Source: Cellulomonas telluris
Lineage (GTDB): Bacteria > Actinomycetota > Actinomycetes > Actinomycetales > Cellulomonadaceae
DNA: 64,000 nucleotides
Assembly: GCF_004886325.1 (NCBI RefSeq)
Contig: NZ_QXFN01000002.1
Location: forward strand, 1 to 64,000
Direction of reading: 5' to 3'
In this document: in pieces, positions 1 through 8,108 of the stretch
How positions within the stretch are numbered: the stretch's first letter is position 1
Layout: every line of letters begins with the position of its first letter
Notes under the pieces: model-generated
The model's input: the letters and a program-made list of their open reading frames with translations, nothing else
What the model was told of the DNA's origin: nothing
Database searches by the model: none
Program-made: the position numbers and the translations under genes

Positions 1-1812
1 GCCCACCGCGTCGTACTGCCACGCGGTGGTGTCCGCGCTGGATGACGTCAGACGGTGCGTGGTGTCGTACGCGTACGTCGTGGTCCCCGCGGGCAGCCCG
101 GTGTTGGCCGATCGGGTCTGCGACGTGCGGTTGCCGGCCTTGTCATACCCATACCCCCACGCCGCGTTCGTGGTCGAGCCCGTGCGTTCGGTGGCGTTGG
201 TGAGCCGACCGAGCGAGTCGTAGGAGTACGACGTGACCGCGCCGGCCGGGACGCCGACCTCCTTGGTCGAGGTGCGGGTCTGGACCGCGAGGCGGTCAGC
301 GGACGGCCCGGACGCGCCGGCCTTGGTGAAGGAGTAACCGACCTCCGCCACGACGGCACCGGCCGCGTTCGTGGCACGGATCAGGGTGGGCCGCCCGGAC
401 CGGTCGTACGTCGTGGCGACCTTCGCCCCGCCGGGGAAGGTCCGGGAGGTCTGGTTCCCGTTGTTGTCGTACCCGAACGCGATGCATCCGCTGGACGGCG
501 CCGGCGTGCCCGAGCCACACGTGCCACCGGGCTCGATGACGTGCGTGAGCTGGTTGGCCGCGTCCCACCGGTACGTCGTGGTGCCGTTCGCGTCGGTGTA
601 CGTCTCGACGTTGCCGACCTTGTCGTACGCGTAGCTCTGGTCCGCACCGTACGGCCCGACCTGCTTGATCAGCCGCCCGAGCGTGTCGTACGTGAAGTCC
701 TTCGCGCCACCGGCCAGGTCCAGGATCTTCGTCGGCAGGCCCATCTCGTTGTGCTGGGTGGTGACCGACGCGGCACCGGGGTACGTGGCCTCGATGATGT
801 CGTCACGCACGTTGTACCGGTAGGCGACGGTCTGATTGTTCCCGTCCCTCGCGGTCGCGATCCGCCCCGCGGCGTCGTGGGTGAAGACCGTGGCCCCCAG
901 CGGGGCGGGCGGCGTGATCGACACCAGGTTCCCAGCGACGTCGTAGGCGTACCTGGTGACACCGCCCAGCGCGTTCTTCGTCGAGCAGACCTGCCCGGCG
1001 AAGCCACCGCACACCGACCGGCTCGAGTTCTCGTAGGTGCGCTCCTCCGCAGCGGCTCCACCACTGGCGCTCGTGTCGACGACCTTCGTGAGGTTCCCCG
1101 CGGCGTCGTAGTCGAATTGCTTGCCGTTGCCCGCGTCGTCCTTCGTGCACTTCGGCAGGTACGGGTTGCCCGATCCGGCACCCGGGCATGCCGTGCCCTG
1201 CGCGTACGTCGCCGACGCGGCCGCGCCCGTGGGGTAGGAGATGCCCGTCGCGTTGTAGAGCTGGTCGTAGGAGTACGTCGTGACGTTGCCCGGGGTGGAC
1301 CCCGAGCCCAGAGCGTCGGTGGTGGTCGCCACGTCGCTGTTAGGCGACCACGTCTGAGAACGGGTGCGCCCCAGAGCGTCCTTCGCCGACGTGACGCGCC
1401 CCTGGGAGTCGTACGTGAACGTCGCAGCGTTCCCACGCCCGTCGGTGACCTTGGTCGTGCCGGCCGAGTACGTGTAGGTGCGCTTGGCGATCGCCGTGTC
1501 CGGCGACGTCGCCTTGGCCTGCACGATCGACGCCACGCGGCGGGAGGTGTCGTACGTGAACGTCACCCGCTGGCGCGAGGCGGCACCGTCAGGGCCCGGG
1601 ACCTCGATCGTGGCCAGGCGCCCGACCGAGTCGTAGGTGTAGTTCTCGACCGTGCCGTCGGGGTTCGTGACGGTCGTGAGGTTCCCCGAGCCGTCGCGAC
1701 CGTAGGTGGTGCGCCGCCCGGCGGAGTCGGTGACGGCTGTGATCGTCGTGGACGTCGGGTTGAGCCACTCGACGTGCAGCGCGCGGCCGCTGACGTTCGC
1801 GACGCGGTTCAC
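1..1812 (-). pseudogene. RHS/YD-repeat protein, displaced core frame, runs off the left edge
   Basis: This frame is open with no stop from about 1812 to base 1. It encodes YD repeats at roughly 20-residue spacing, for example YDSVGRL, YDSQGRV, YDVAGNL, YDTLGRL, YDKVGNV and YDSLGRL. RHS/YD proteins form large secreted beta-cage shells, often carrying a C-terminal toxin. The frame has no start of its own and is out of phase with the signal-peptide fragment immediately upstream (1809-2609). One extra base between AAG (1814-1812) and the next codon would give AAG-GTG-AAC and join them. The C-terminus, where a toxin tip would be, lies outside the window. It is either a true frameshift mutation or a sequencing error. 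Confidence 0.75.
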
Positions 1813-2609
1813 TTGCCCGCTGTGTACTCGTAGGTGTTCCCGATGCTGTTGCGGTCCACGTGGGAGGTCAGGTAACCGCCGGCGGCGAAGGTCAGCGTCT
1901 CGCCGGACTGGTTGTACTTCAGGACGTACCGCTTCTGCTCAGAGGCGCCGTCCTCGGTCAGGGTCGCGTTGAACCCAGCCTGCGGGCTCCACGTCGAGCC
2001 GGACTTGGTGAACTTCACCGAGAAGCCGTTCGACCCGCGGTACGTCGCGGTCGCACCCGAGACCTGCAGGCCGGAGTCCACGTGGCTCAGCGACGAGGAC
2101 CACCCGCCGCCGAGCGAGCCGGTCGCCGTGGACAGCCCGTTGTAGAACCGGTCGCTGCGCAACGCGGGCCCCACACCGTTCATCAGGGAGTCCGACGCGG
2201 TCAGCAGCAGGTTGCCGTTCGCGACGTTGACGCGCGCCACGATGTCCAACGAGATCTCGGTCTCGTCGAAGCCGAACCAGGGGAGCGCTCCCAGCCCGGG
2301 TGCACCGGCGGCCGTTCCGGCCGGAGCCTTCTGGATGGTCGACGAGCGGTCCTGCTGACGCGGCTTCTGGCCCGCCGCTCTCGGCTCATCGGTAGGGGCG
2401 ACCCAGCCGCTCGTGGGTGCGCCGGGTTCGCCGGCGGGAGCGTCGTCGGTCGTCTCCGGCGGCGTCCAGACGGTGTTCCAGGGGGCCGCGTCCTCGGATG
2501 CGGAAGGTGAGGCGCCCGCGGGCGCTGCAGCGGCGTGGGGAGCCGCCGACAAGATGACAGCGATCGAGGCGATCGAGGCGATCGAGGCGCGCGTGTGCGA
2601 AGTTCCCAT
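1809..2609 (-). CDS. RHS-family protein N-terminal fragment with signal peptide
   Basis: This 266-residue frame begins with a signal peptide (residues 1-29: short basic start, hydrophobic run, AHA-AAA-type cleavage region). A Pro/Ala/Thr-rich linker follows, then an RHS N-terminal segment with the typical DIVARVNVANGNLLLTASD wording and a YNGLS...GGGWSSSLSH stretch. It stops at TGA 1811-1809 just after NTYEYTAGK, in the middle of the repeat fold, and the repeats continue in another frame. The ATG at 2609 is preceded by GAAGGG at good spacing. The protein as read would be a secreted stub without the YD shell. The homology type is clear; whether the gene works is not. Confidence 0.7.
   Translation of the reverse strand: MGTSHTRASIASIASIAVILSAAPHAAAAPAGASPSASEDAAPWNTVWTPPETTDDAPAGEPGAPTSGWVAPTDEPRAAGQKPRQQDRSSTIQKAPAGTAAGAPGLGALPWFGFDETEISLDIVARVNVANGNLLLTASDSLMNGVGPALRSDRFYNGLSTATGSLGGGWSSSLSHVDSGLQVSGATATYRGSNGFSVKFTKSGSTWSPQAGFNATLTEDGASEQKRYVLKYNQSGETLTFAAGGYLTSHVDRNSIGNTYEYTAGK
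2562..2588 (-). repeat. three 9-bp tandem repeats inside the signal peptide
   Basis: GATCGAGGC occurs three times in a row. On the coding strand it encodes Ala-Ser-Ile three times in the hydrophobic core of the RHS signal peptide. Units of 9 bp would add or remove three residues without changing frame, so copy number could tune signal-peptide length. Confidence 0.8.
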
Positions 2610-2905
2610 GTGCTGCCCTTCACTGGGAGGAATGGACGAAGACGCCCGGAATGAGAGTGGCAGTGGGTGATATCTCGCGCACGTCGAGAGCCGGTGACTT
2701 CTGGCGGGACGCCGTGCGGCGCGTGCCGGGGGTGGGGCGTACCGCAGCGTTCTGCTGGCCGCGCCCTGGCGCGCCGCGGTGACGGGGCATCGACATCCGG
2801 GTCGCTCAGGTCGAGGCGGGGCGCAGCAGCCCGCAGGGGCCCGCTCCGACCACCACCCCGAAGCCCATGTGGCTCGGCAATGGCGCTGCGCCCGCTGCTG
2901 GGCGG
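2610..2905. other. intergenic region upstream of the RHS gene
   Basis: About 300 bp lie between the RHS start and the 3' end of the toxin gene. I see no convincing gene, strong hairpin or repeat here. It should contain the RHS promoter on the minus strand, but no clear -10/-35 pair can be picked by eye. Confidence 0.4.
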
Positions 2906-3172
2906 CTACGTGCGGTAGGCGTCGCGGCGATGAGCGATCGTCAGCACGGTCACGGTGACCACACGCGCGTTGATCGTGTAGATGACGCGGTACTCACCAC
3001 GTCGTGCCGACCACTTGCCCTCGAGCTCGTTCCGTAGGGGCTTGCCGACGCGGAACGGCGCCTCCGCCAGAGGACCAGAGAGGAACTCGATCACCGCCGC
3101 GGCCACCGCCGGAGGCAACCCGCCGGCCAGGGCGCGCCGCGCCGGAGGAGCGAGCTGGACCTCGTACCTCAC
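2906..3172 (-). CDS. relE: RelE/ParE-superfamily toxin
   Basis: This 88-residue basic protein has the RelE fold pattern: an N-terminal MRYEVQLAPPARRAL strand-helix, a central GKPLRNELEGKWSARRGEYRVIY segment and a C-terminal VTVLTIAHRRDAYR strand. RelE enzymes cleave mRNA at the ribosome. The RRGEYRVIY and HRRDAYR motifs place the basic catalytic residues where family members have them. The GTG start at 3172 overlaps the antitoxin stop as GTGA, so translation is coupled and antitoxin is made first. Length is typical of the family. Confidence 0.88.
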   Translation of the reverse strand: MRYEVQLAPPARRALAGGLPPAVAAAVIEFLSGPLAEAPFRVGKPLRNELEGKWSARRGEYRVIYTINARVVTVTVLTIAHRRDAYRT

Positions 3173-3441
3173 GCGTTCGCAGCGCGGGCCCGCAAGACGT
3201 CTGCCAGCGGGGTGACGTCACCGCGGGCGACTGCGGCGTCAGCCTCTCGGACCTCGGCCATGACTGCGGCGTCCGACAGGACGGCGATCGTCTCCTCAAG
3301 GGACGCGAGGTCGTCGGGCGACATCAGGACCGCCGCCGGCTCGCCGTTGCGGGTGATGGTCACGCGCTCGTGCGTGTCGTGGACGGAGTCGACGAAGCGA
3401 GACAGGTGTGCCTTGACGTTCGCCAACGATGTCGTCGTCAT
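3169..3441 (-). CDS. YefM/Phd-family antitoxin
   Basis: This 90-residue protein opens MTTTSLANVKAHLSRFVDSV and contains the RVTITRNGEPAAVLMSPDDLASLEE core typical of YefM/Phd antitoxins. The N-terminal half should bind DNA as a dimer. The C-terminal acidic/alanine-rich helix should wrap the toxin. It precedes the RelE-like toxin with a 4-nt overlap. ATGs at 3453 and 3459 are also in frame and would add 4 or 6 residues. I chose 3441 because the protein then starts at the conserved TTTS motif, though no strong ribosome site settles it. Confidence 0.87.
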   Translation of the reverse strand: MTTTSLANVKAHLSRFVDSVHDTHERVTITRNGEPAAVLMSPDDLASLEETIAVLSDAAVMAEVREADAAVARGDVTPLADVLRARAANA

Positions 3442-3461
3442 GACCCGAATCATAGTCATGA
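3438..3461. promoter_or_regulatory. inverted repeat at the antitoxin start, probable autoregulatory operator
   Basis: TCATGAC (3438-3444) and GTCATGA (3455-3461) form perfect 7-bp arms with a 10-bp spacer over the antitoxin start codons. YefM/RelE complexes commonly repress their own promoter through such palindromes. The arms also contain two candidate ATG starts, so part of the symmetry may be coincidence. Confidence 0.4.
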
Positions 3462-3536
3462 GGGTTCCGAGTGGGAAGGGGGCAGGGAGGCGCCGGTCGA
3501 AGGCGCCCGCCGAACCGACCCCTCCGAGCGAACCCC

Positions 3537-4221
3537 CTACGCGGGATCGGCCAGCAGCGCTGGAAGGGTCCCGAGCGCGTCGCGGGCACTCAGTCCGATG
3601 CCGCGCAGCCGCGCGTACGCCGTTGCTGTCGCGGTGCCCTGGTCGCCGAGCCACGTGTCGTTGGCGGCCAGCAGGTGAGCGGTGTCGATGGTGGTGTGCG
3701 AGCGTCCCAGCGGACCGCTGGCCGGCATCGCGTGAACCTCGTCCGTGCCCGAGGGCACCATGACGATCGCGAACGGCCCCACGTGAACCAGCGGCGCGGC
3801 GCATGTCGTCTCGCGGGTCGGCGGCCAGCTCGTCGAGCTCGGCCAGGCAGCGGGTGGCGCGCTCGGGGTCCCATTCGTGGAGCAGGCGCGCGACCAGGGG
3901 ACGCCCGGCCAGCACGCTGTGGGTGCGCGCACCCTCAGCTCGTCGAGGGGCGAGCACCTCGAGCAACTGACGCGCGATGGGCCCGGCGAGCCGGTCCGGT
4001 CCGCCCAGTGCTGCGTCGAGGTAGGACGTCAGTGGCTGACCGGGGTCCGGCGCCGGGACGCACCGCACGGCGCCGCCGACGTGCACCGCCAGTGCGCCGT
4101 CGAACGTGGTGTGCATGAACCGGTCCCGCAGCGGATCGTCGTCCGGGGCCGGGCCGTCGTTGGCGGTGGCGACTGCGTCGCGCAAAGCCCGGTCGGCAGC
4201 GGCGCGATCGGGGCAATCCAC
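3537..4221 (-). pseudogene. hypothetical protein with an apparent frameshift
   Basis: Two overlapping minus-strand frames look like one gene. The 5' part starts GTG at 4221 and has sensible composition down to [13 protein letters not shown] near 3800. There the sense continues one base over, as [20 protein letters not shown] and on to a natural end at 3537 (LRGIGLSARDALGTLPALLADPA). Removing one base, or adding two, in the GC-rich run around 3795-3805 would give a continuous protein of about 228 residues. No family is recognised and there is no signal peptide or membrane segment. It lies directly upstream of the toxin-antitoxin pair on the same strand. Confidence 0.45.
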
Positions 4222-4389
4222 CGACGACTACGCCCGGCACGTCGACATTTTGACGGCATGGGGAGCACCGCACGGGCTGAGCGCGTCCGAGGTCGAGGAG
4301 CGCATCTTCGGACTCATCCCGCCACGACGACGCCGGACGCCGCGCCCTCGCACACCGCAGTGACCACGCGGCTCGACGACAGGGGCGAC

Positions 4390-4911
4390 ATGGTTGAGAT
4401 CCGCGAGTGGACGCTCCAGGGTTTGCGCGACGCGGGCCTGGCGGGGTTCGCGCCATTTGCTCGGCTGCCCGATGCGCACGTGCCGACACACCTTGGTGTG
4501 TATGTCGTCGTTTGGGACTCGTCGGAGCCCGCCGTGTTCCTCGAGTCGAGCGTGGCGGGATGGTTCAAGGCCAAGAACCCGTCGGTCGAGCTCAACCGCC
4601 TGACTGACGCGTGGGTGGCCAGCGCGATCGTGCTCTACATCGGCAAGGCCGGCGGCGGGTCGAAGGGGGCGCGAGGGTTGCGGAAGCGGCTCGACGAGTA
4701 CCGACGCCATGGCGTGGGGCAACCCGTCGGGCACTGGGGCGGTCGCTACATCTGGCAGCTAGCCGATGCCGACGATCTGCTGGTCGCGTGGTTGCCCACC
4801 CCGCAGACGGATCCGGAGGACGTCGAAGCCGCACTGCTGACTCAGTTCGCGGCGCACTACGGACGCCGCCCCTTCGCGAACCGCAAGATGGGCCGTGCGA
4901 CGCGTCCGTGA
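4390..4911 (+). CDS. GIY-YIG-like domain protein
   Basis: This 173-residue cytoplasmic protein has a GIY-YIG-like layout: LGVYVVVWD (Gly36, Tyr38), then VLYIGKA (Tyr83, Gly85), an Arg/Lys helix [13 protein letters not shown], and [21 protein letters not shown] with Glu146 and Asn164, which could be the metal-binding Glu and the terminal Asn. GIY-YIG enzymes cut DNA or RNA. The segment between GVY and YIG is longer than in minimal domains, so this may be a divergent stand-alone version. ATG at 4390 follows AGGGGC; upstream in-frame starts give unlikely sequence. It is next to a toxin-antitoxin pair and may be accessory. Confidence 0.65.
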   Translation: MVEIREWTLQGLRDAGLAGFAPFARLPDAHVPTHLGVYVVVWDSSEPAVFLESSVAGWFKAKNPSVELNRLTDAWVASAIVLYIGKAGGGSKGARGLRKRLDEYRRHGVGQPVGHWGGRYIWQLADADDLLVAWLPTPQTDPEDVEAALLTQFAAHYGRRPFANRKMGRATRP

Positions 4912-5041
4912 TCGCGTCCGATCCAGCTCGCGGCAGCGTCCACGCGGGATCGCGCGTTCTTGCAGTTCAGCGCGTTGCGGTGTGAGCGTTGAGACCGAAG
5001 TCGTGTGACTGCATGTCCCCGCGGGCTCCCGGACGCGCAGG

Positions 5042-5667
5042 TCAAGGCAGTTGTGTCACGATCCCGCTCGATCGAAGGGCCCCGACCGCATCGACCTGCG
5101 GATCCGGGGCCCTTCGTCGTTCCCTACCCGCCATCTGCTCCCCACCTTCGCTCTCGGCGGCCGCCTCGGAAGCCGTCTGCTGGATCGGCTGATCGATGAC
5201 GATGCGGGCGTCCGGGGCGACGTGGATCCGCTGCGCGTGAATCGGGTCGACCTGGATGCCGCCGCCCCGATGCTCACGGTGACGGGACCGGTCGTGCGGG
5301 CCGACGGCGTGCCGATCCGCCCGTCGAAGCCCGAGTCGGACTCGTCGCGGCGCACGATCACGTCGCCGTACAGCGCTACGCACCCGGATCCGCCCGTCGT
5401 GTCACAGGACCGATGCGGCGAGGGGTTGCCGGACACCTGATGAAGGGTGACCCTCGTCACATCGGGCGTCTCGAGCCGGCCTCGCACGGACCAGCGAGGC
5501 CCGTCGTCCTCGAGATCACCGCAGCTCCGCGACGCTCCCTCCCCGTACCGGAAGGCACCTCGTTCCACCAGCGAAAGGAACGACCTGTGGACGCGCTCAC
5601 CGTCCTGCGACCCGGTCATGAAGCGACTCGTCGACAACGCTAGGAACCCGCCGTGCTCACCGTTCAC
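5042..5667 (-). pseudogene. hypothetical protein with an apparent frameshift
   Basis: From GTG 5667 the minus strand reads as plausible protein (VRGRLETPDVTRVTLHQVSG, CVALYGDVIVRRDESDSGFD) down to TGPVTVSIG near 5267. Beyond that the same frame turns into Ser/Arg-rich shadow, while the next frame reads sensibly (GGIQVDPIHAQRIHVAPDAR, IVIDQPIQQTASEAAAESEGG). Restoring one G to the G-run at about 5265 would join the two. The 3' end runs through the hairpin at 5073-5116, so the real end may lie near 5130. No family is recognised. Confidence 0.35.
5073..5116. terminator. perfect GC hairpin, copy 1 of a matched pair
   Basis: Arms CGAAGGGCCCCG (5073-5084) and CGGGGCCCTTCG (5105-5116) are perfect over 12 bp, with an inner CGCA/TGCG pairing. 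TCGTCGTT lies on the 3' side. The same arms recur at 6916-6961. It could terminate transcription in either direction. Confidence 0.6.
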
Positions 5668-6173
5668 GCAGCGCGGTCCTCACGGCAGCACTCGGGTCGC
5701 CGCACCCACCGTCACCCGTTCACGGCCGCCGCTCCCACGATGCTCCTGCGTCGACGGCAGCCGACGCAGCGCTCGACCTGCCTGGCGGTGCCACCCACCG
5801 TGGACGGCCCCGATCACCCGGCGCAGCGGCAACACGGTGGGTGGGCGCCTCCACCGAGGATGTCACCGGGGTCGACCTGAGTGCCGCAGGAGCGGTCCGG
5901 GCGACCCCACCCCCTGCGTCACCAGCGCCGGCCTCACGCACCTCTCGGGCCTCGCGACGCTCACGATCCCGTGAAGACGGACCGGTGGTCCTTCGGCCAC
6001 CGCTGGACCCCATGCTTCCCGCTCGATACCGCGCCGTTCCGGGACCGGTCCTCGCCGGTCACGTCGTCGGAGCCGAAAGGGGGTCAGGCTTCACGGCACT
6101 CCAGCGCCTGTGGGGTGCCACGTCACGCGGCGACCTCGACGTCGCCAGAAGCACTCACTCATGTGGAGTCTTG
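5668..6173 (+). other. gene-poor stretch with the tail of a decayed secreted-protein gene
   Basis: No intact gene is seen in about 500 bp. At 5900-5974 the plus strand reads TPCVTSAGLTHLSGLATLTI followed by one residue and a stop. This matches the end of the intact secreted protein just downstream (ACATPTGLTGVSGLFTFTVTAI) in order and spacing, including the Cys. The sequence 5' of it does not stay in one frame. I read it as the remnant of a tandem paralogue. The promoter of the 6174 gene must also lie here. Confidence 0.35.
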
Positions 6174-6803
6174 ATGCACACCAACCTCATCCCCAGCCAG
6201 CCGGTCGATGATGCGCGTGTCCCGCTGCGGCGCCGCGTGCTCGCTGCGTTCGCCACCCTGGTCCTGGCCGGAACTGCTGGCACCGTGGCTGCTGCACCGG
6301 CGAGTGCGACGGGCGACGCGCCGGCCACCGCCGAGGCCGCCCTGACCCTGGTCACATGCAGCGGCCAGGAGAGCACGACCTACAGCCCCGGCATCACGAA
6401 CACCGCTGCGCTGGTCACCATCACCACGTCCGCGACGTACGGCCCCTGCTTGCACGTCAACGGCCTGCAGATCGCGACCTGGTCGGGTTCGTCCTACAGC
6501 CAGGGCCAGACCGTGGCCGGGTGCACCGAGCTCGAACTGCCCGAGGACGAGACCAGCACGAGCGTCATCCAGTGGTCCAACGGCCAGACCAGCACCTGGG
6601 AATACACCGCGATCACGCAGAACGTGGCCGGGAACTTCGTCATCGTCGGCGTCGGCGAGATCACCGACGGCCTGTACGAGGGAGCGATCGCCCAACGCGA
6701 ACTCGTCCTGCCCGGCCTCGTCGAAGCGCTCCAGGCCTGCGCCACTCCCACAGGACTGACAGGAGTATCCGGACTCTTCACGTTCACCGTCACCGCGATC
6801 TAG
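6174..6803 (+). CDS. small secreted protein with four cysteines
   Basis: This 209-residue protein has a long signal peptide: basic RVPLRRR, hydrophobic VLAAFATLVLAGTAG, and cleavage near APASA-T at residue 46. The mature part is a Thr/Ser-rich beta protein with four cysteines (VTCSG, YGPCLH, AGCTEL, QACAT), probably two disulfides. It has the TTYSPGITNTAALVTITT and WSNGQTSTWEYTAI patterns I associate with a family of small secreted actinobacterial proteins of unknown function. ATG 6174 follows GGAG at good spacing. It stands alone between the hairpins at 5073 and 6916. Confidence 0.75.
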   Translation: MHTNLIPSQPVDDARVPLRRRVLAAFATLVLAGTAGTVAAAPASATGDAPATAEAALTLVTCSGQESTTYSPGITNTAALVTITTSATYGPCLHVNGLQIATWSGSSYSQGQTVAGCTELELPEDETSTSVIQWSNGQTSTWEYTAITQNVAGNFVIVGVGEITDGLYEGAIAQRELVLPGLVEALQACATPTGLTGVSGLFTFTVTAI

Positions 6804-6915
6804 TGGGTCAGCGCCTGCCGAGCTGACGACGTCCCGTGCCCGCGTGGTCAGAGACAGGATCAACGAGGCAGGCCGCGTCCACGGGCTACGACCCGAGCCC
6901 ACCGCAACCGCCGGT

Positions 6916-6961
6916 CGAAGGGCCCCGCATCCGCAGCACCCCGCGGATACGGGGCCCTTCG
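6916..6961. terminator. perfect GC hairpin, copy 2 of a matched pair
   Basis: The same 12-bp arms as at 5073-5116, extended by an inner ATCCGC/GCGGAT stem with one unpaired base, and followed by TCGTCGTCCCC. It is placed 113 bp after the stop of the secreted-protein gene, as expected of its transcription terminator. Confidence 0.7.
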
Positions 6962-7124
6962 TCGTCCCCGGCTCCGGGCGGATCCGTCACCCCTTTCGCG
7001 AGTTGTCCGACCCACCCGCGAGCGGCTGCTGAAACGGTTCTCTCCCTGTCTGCGCGGCCCGCCGGTCCGTACGTTCGGTCGGACCATCCAGGTCCGATCC
7101 GCTCCCGGTCGAGGTGACCCCACC

Positions 7125-8033
7125 ATGAGTTCACACGCTCTTCCCCGTGCCCCCCGATCAGCCGCCGCGCGGCTGCTCCTGGCCGCCCTGACGGTGCTCG
7201 GGCTGACCGTCGCGCTGCTCACCGCCCTGCCCGCACCGTCCGCCCAGGCGCACGGGTGGATCTCCGACCCGCCCAGCCGGCAGGACCTCTGCTACACCGG
7301 CGCGGTGAAGGACTGCGGTCCGGTCCAGTACGAGCCGTGGAGCGTGGAGGCCCGGAAGGGCTCGATGCTGTGCTCCGGCGGCGGCCGCTTCACCGAGCTC
7401 GACAACGAGTCGCGAGCGTGGCCGCGTCAGGCGCTGAAGACCAACCAGACGTTCACCTGGGACATCGTCGCGAACCACTCCACGTCGACGTGGGAGTACT
7501 TCGTCGACGGCCGTCTGCACACCACGATCAACGACAACGGCGCGCTGCCGCCCAAGCGGTTCACGCACCAGATCAACAACCTGCCCGAGGGCAACCACAA
7601 GATCTTCGTCCGGTGGAACATCGCCGACACGGTGAACGCGTTCTACCAGTGCATCGACGCGTACATCACGCCGGGCGGTAACCCGGCGCCGCAGCCCACC
7701 GCGACGACGCCGGCACCGCAGCCGACGTCGACGACCCCGGCACCGCAGCCGGGCACCGGCTCCTGCACCGCCACGGTGCGGGCGGCCAACTCCTGGGGCA
7801 ACGGCTTCCAGGGTGAGGTCACGGTGAAGGCGGGCAGCGCGGCGATCAAGGGCTGGAAGGTCACCGTGAACGGCGCCACGATCACGCAGGCCTGGAGCTC
7901 CACGCTCAGCGGCACCAACACGCTCGCCAACGCGGGCTGGAACGGCAGCCTCGGAGCCGGCGCCTCGACGACCGCGGGCTTCATCGCCAGCGGGAGCGCC
8001 AGCGGCCTGAGCGCCACCTGCACGGCCAGCTGA
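7125..8033 (+). CDS. AA10 lytic polysaccharide monooxygenase with C-terminal CBM2
   Basis: This 302-residue secreted copper enzyme oxidatively cleaves crystalline polysaccharide. The signal peptide ends at AQA, exposing His43 (HGWISDPPSR) as the N-terminal histidine-brace residue. The second brace His is His118 in ANHSTSTWEYF. Phe173 in NIADTVNAFYQ is the axial residue. The layout closely follows chitin-active CBP21: CGPVQYEPWSVEARKG, FTELD, and RWNIADTVNAFYQ. A Pro/Thr linker (about 185-212) leads to a CBM2 (about 213-302) bounded by Cys214 and a Cys near residue 300, with surface Trp residues. Chitin is the likeliest substrate; cellulose cannot be excluded. RBS GAGGTG precedes ATG 7125. Confidence 0.93.
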   Translation: MSSHALPRAPRSAAARLLLAALTVLGLTVALLTALPAPSAQAHGWISDPPSRQDLCYTGAVKDCGPVQYEPWSVEARKGSMLCSGGGRFTELDNESRAWPRQALKTNQTFTWDIVANHSTSTWEYFVDGRLHTTINDNGALPPKRFTHQINNLPEGNHKIFVRWNIADTVNAFYQCIDAYITPGGNPAPQPTATTPAPQPTSTTPAPQPGTGSCTATVRAANSWGNGFQGEVTVKAGSAAIKGWKVTVNGATITQAWSSTLSGTNTLANAGWNGSLGAGASTTAGFIASGSASGLSATCTAS

Positions 8034-8054
8034 CCGGTACCACCCGCGCTGCGG

Positions 8055-8083
8055 CAGCCCGGACCCGACCAGGGTCCGGGCTG
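8055..8083. terminator. bidirectional hairpin between the LPMO and lacI genes
   Basis: CAGCCCGGACCC (8055-8066) pairs perfectly with GGGTCCGGGCTG (8072-8083) around a 5-nt loop, in the gap between two convergent genes. Confidence 0.75.
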
Positions 8084-8108
8084 TCGGCGTGCCGGGGGCG
8101 CCCGGGAC

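Noticed and set aside
1800-1820. Programmed -1 frameshift in the RHS gene
   Set aside because: GGCAAGTGAAC is not a slippery heptamer and no strong hairpin follows at the right distance. A mutation or base-call error is simpler.
1-6200. RHS polymorphic-toxin cassette with its immunity gene in this window
   Set aside because: The RHS gene points leftward, so its C-terminal toxin and any immunity gene would lie beyond base 1. The small genes at 3-6 kb are upstream of its start.
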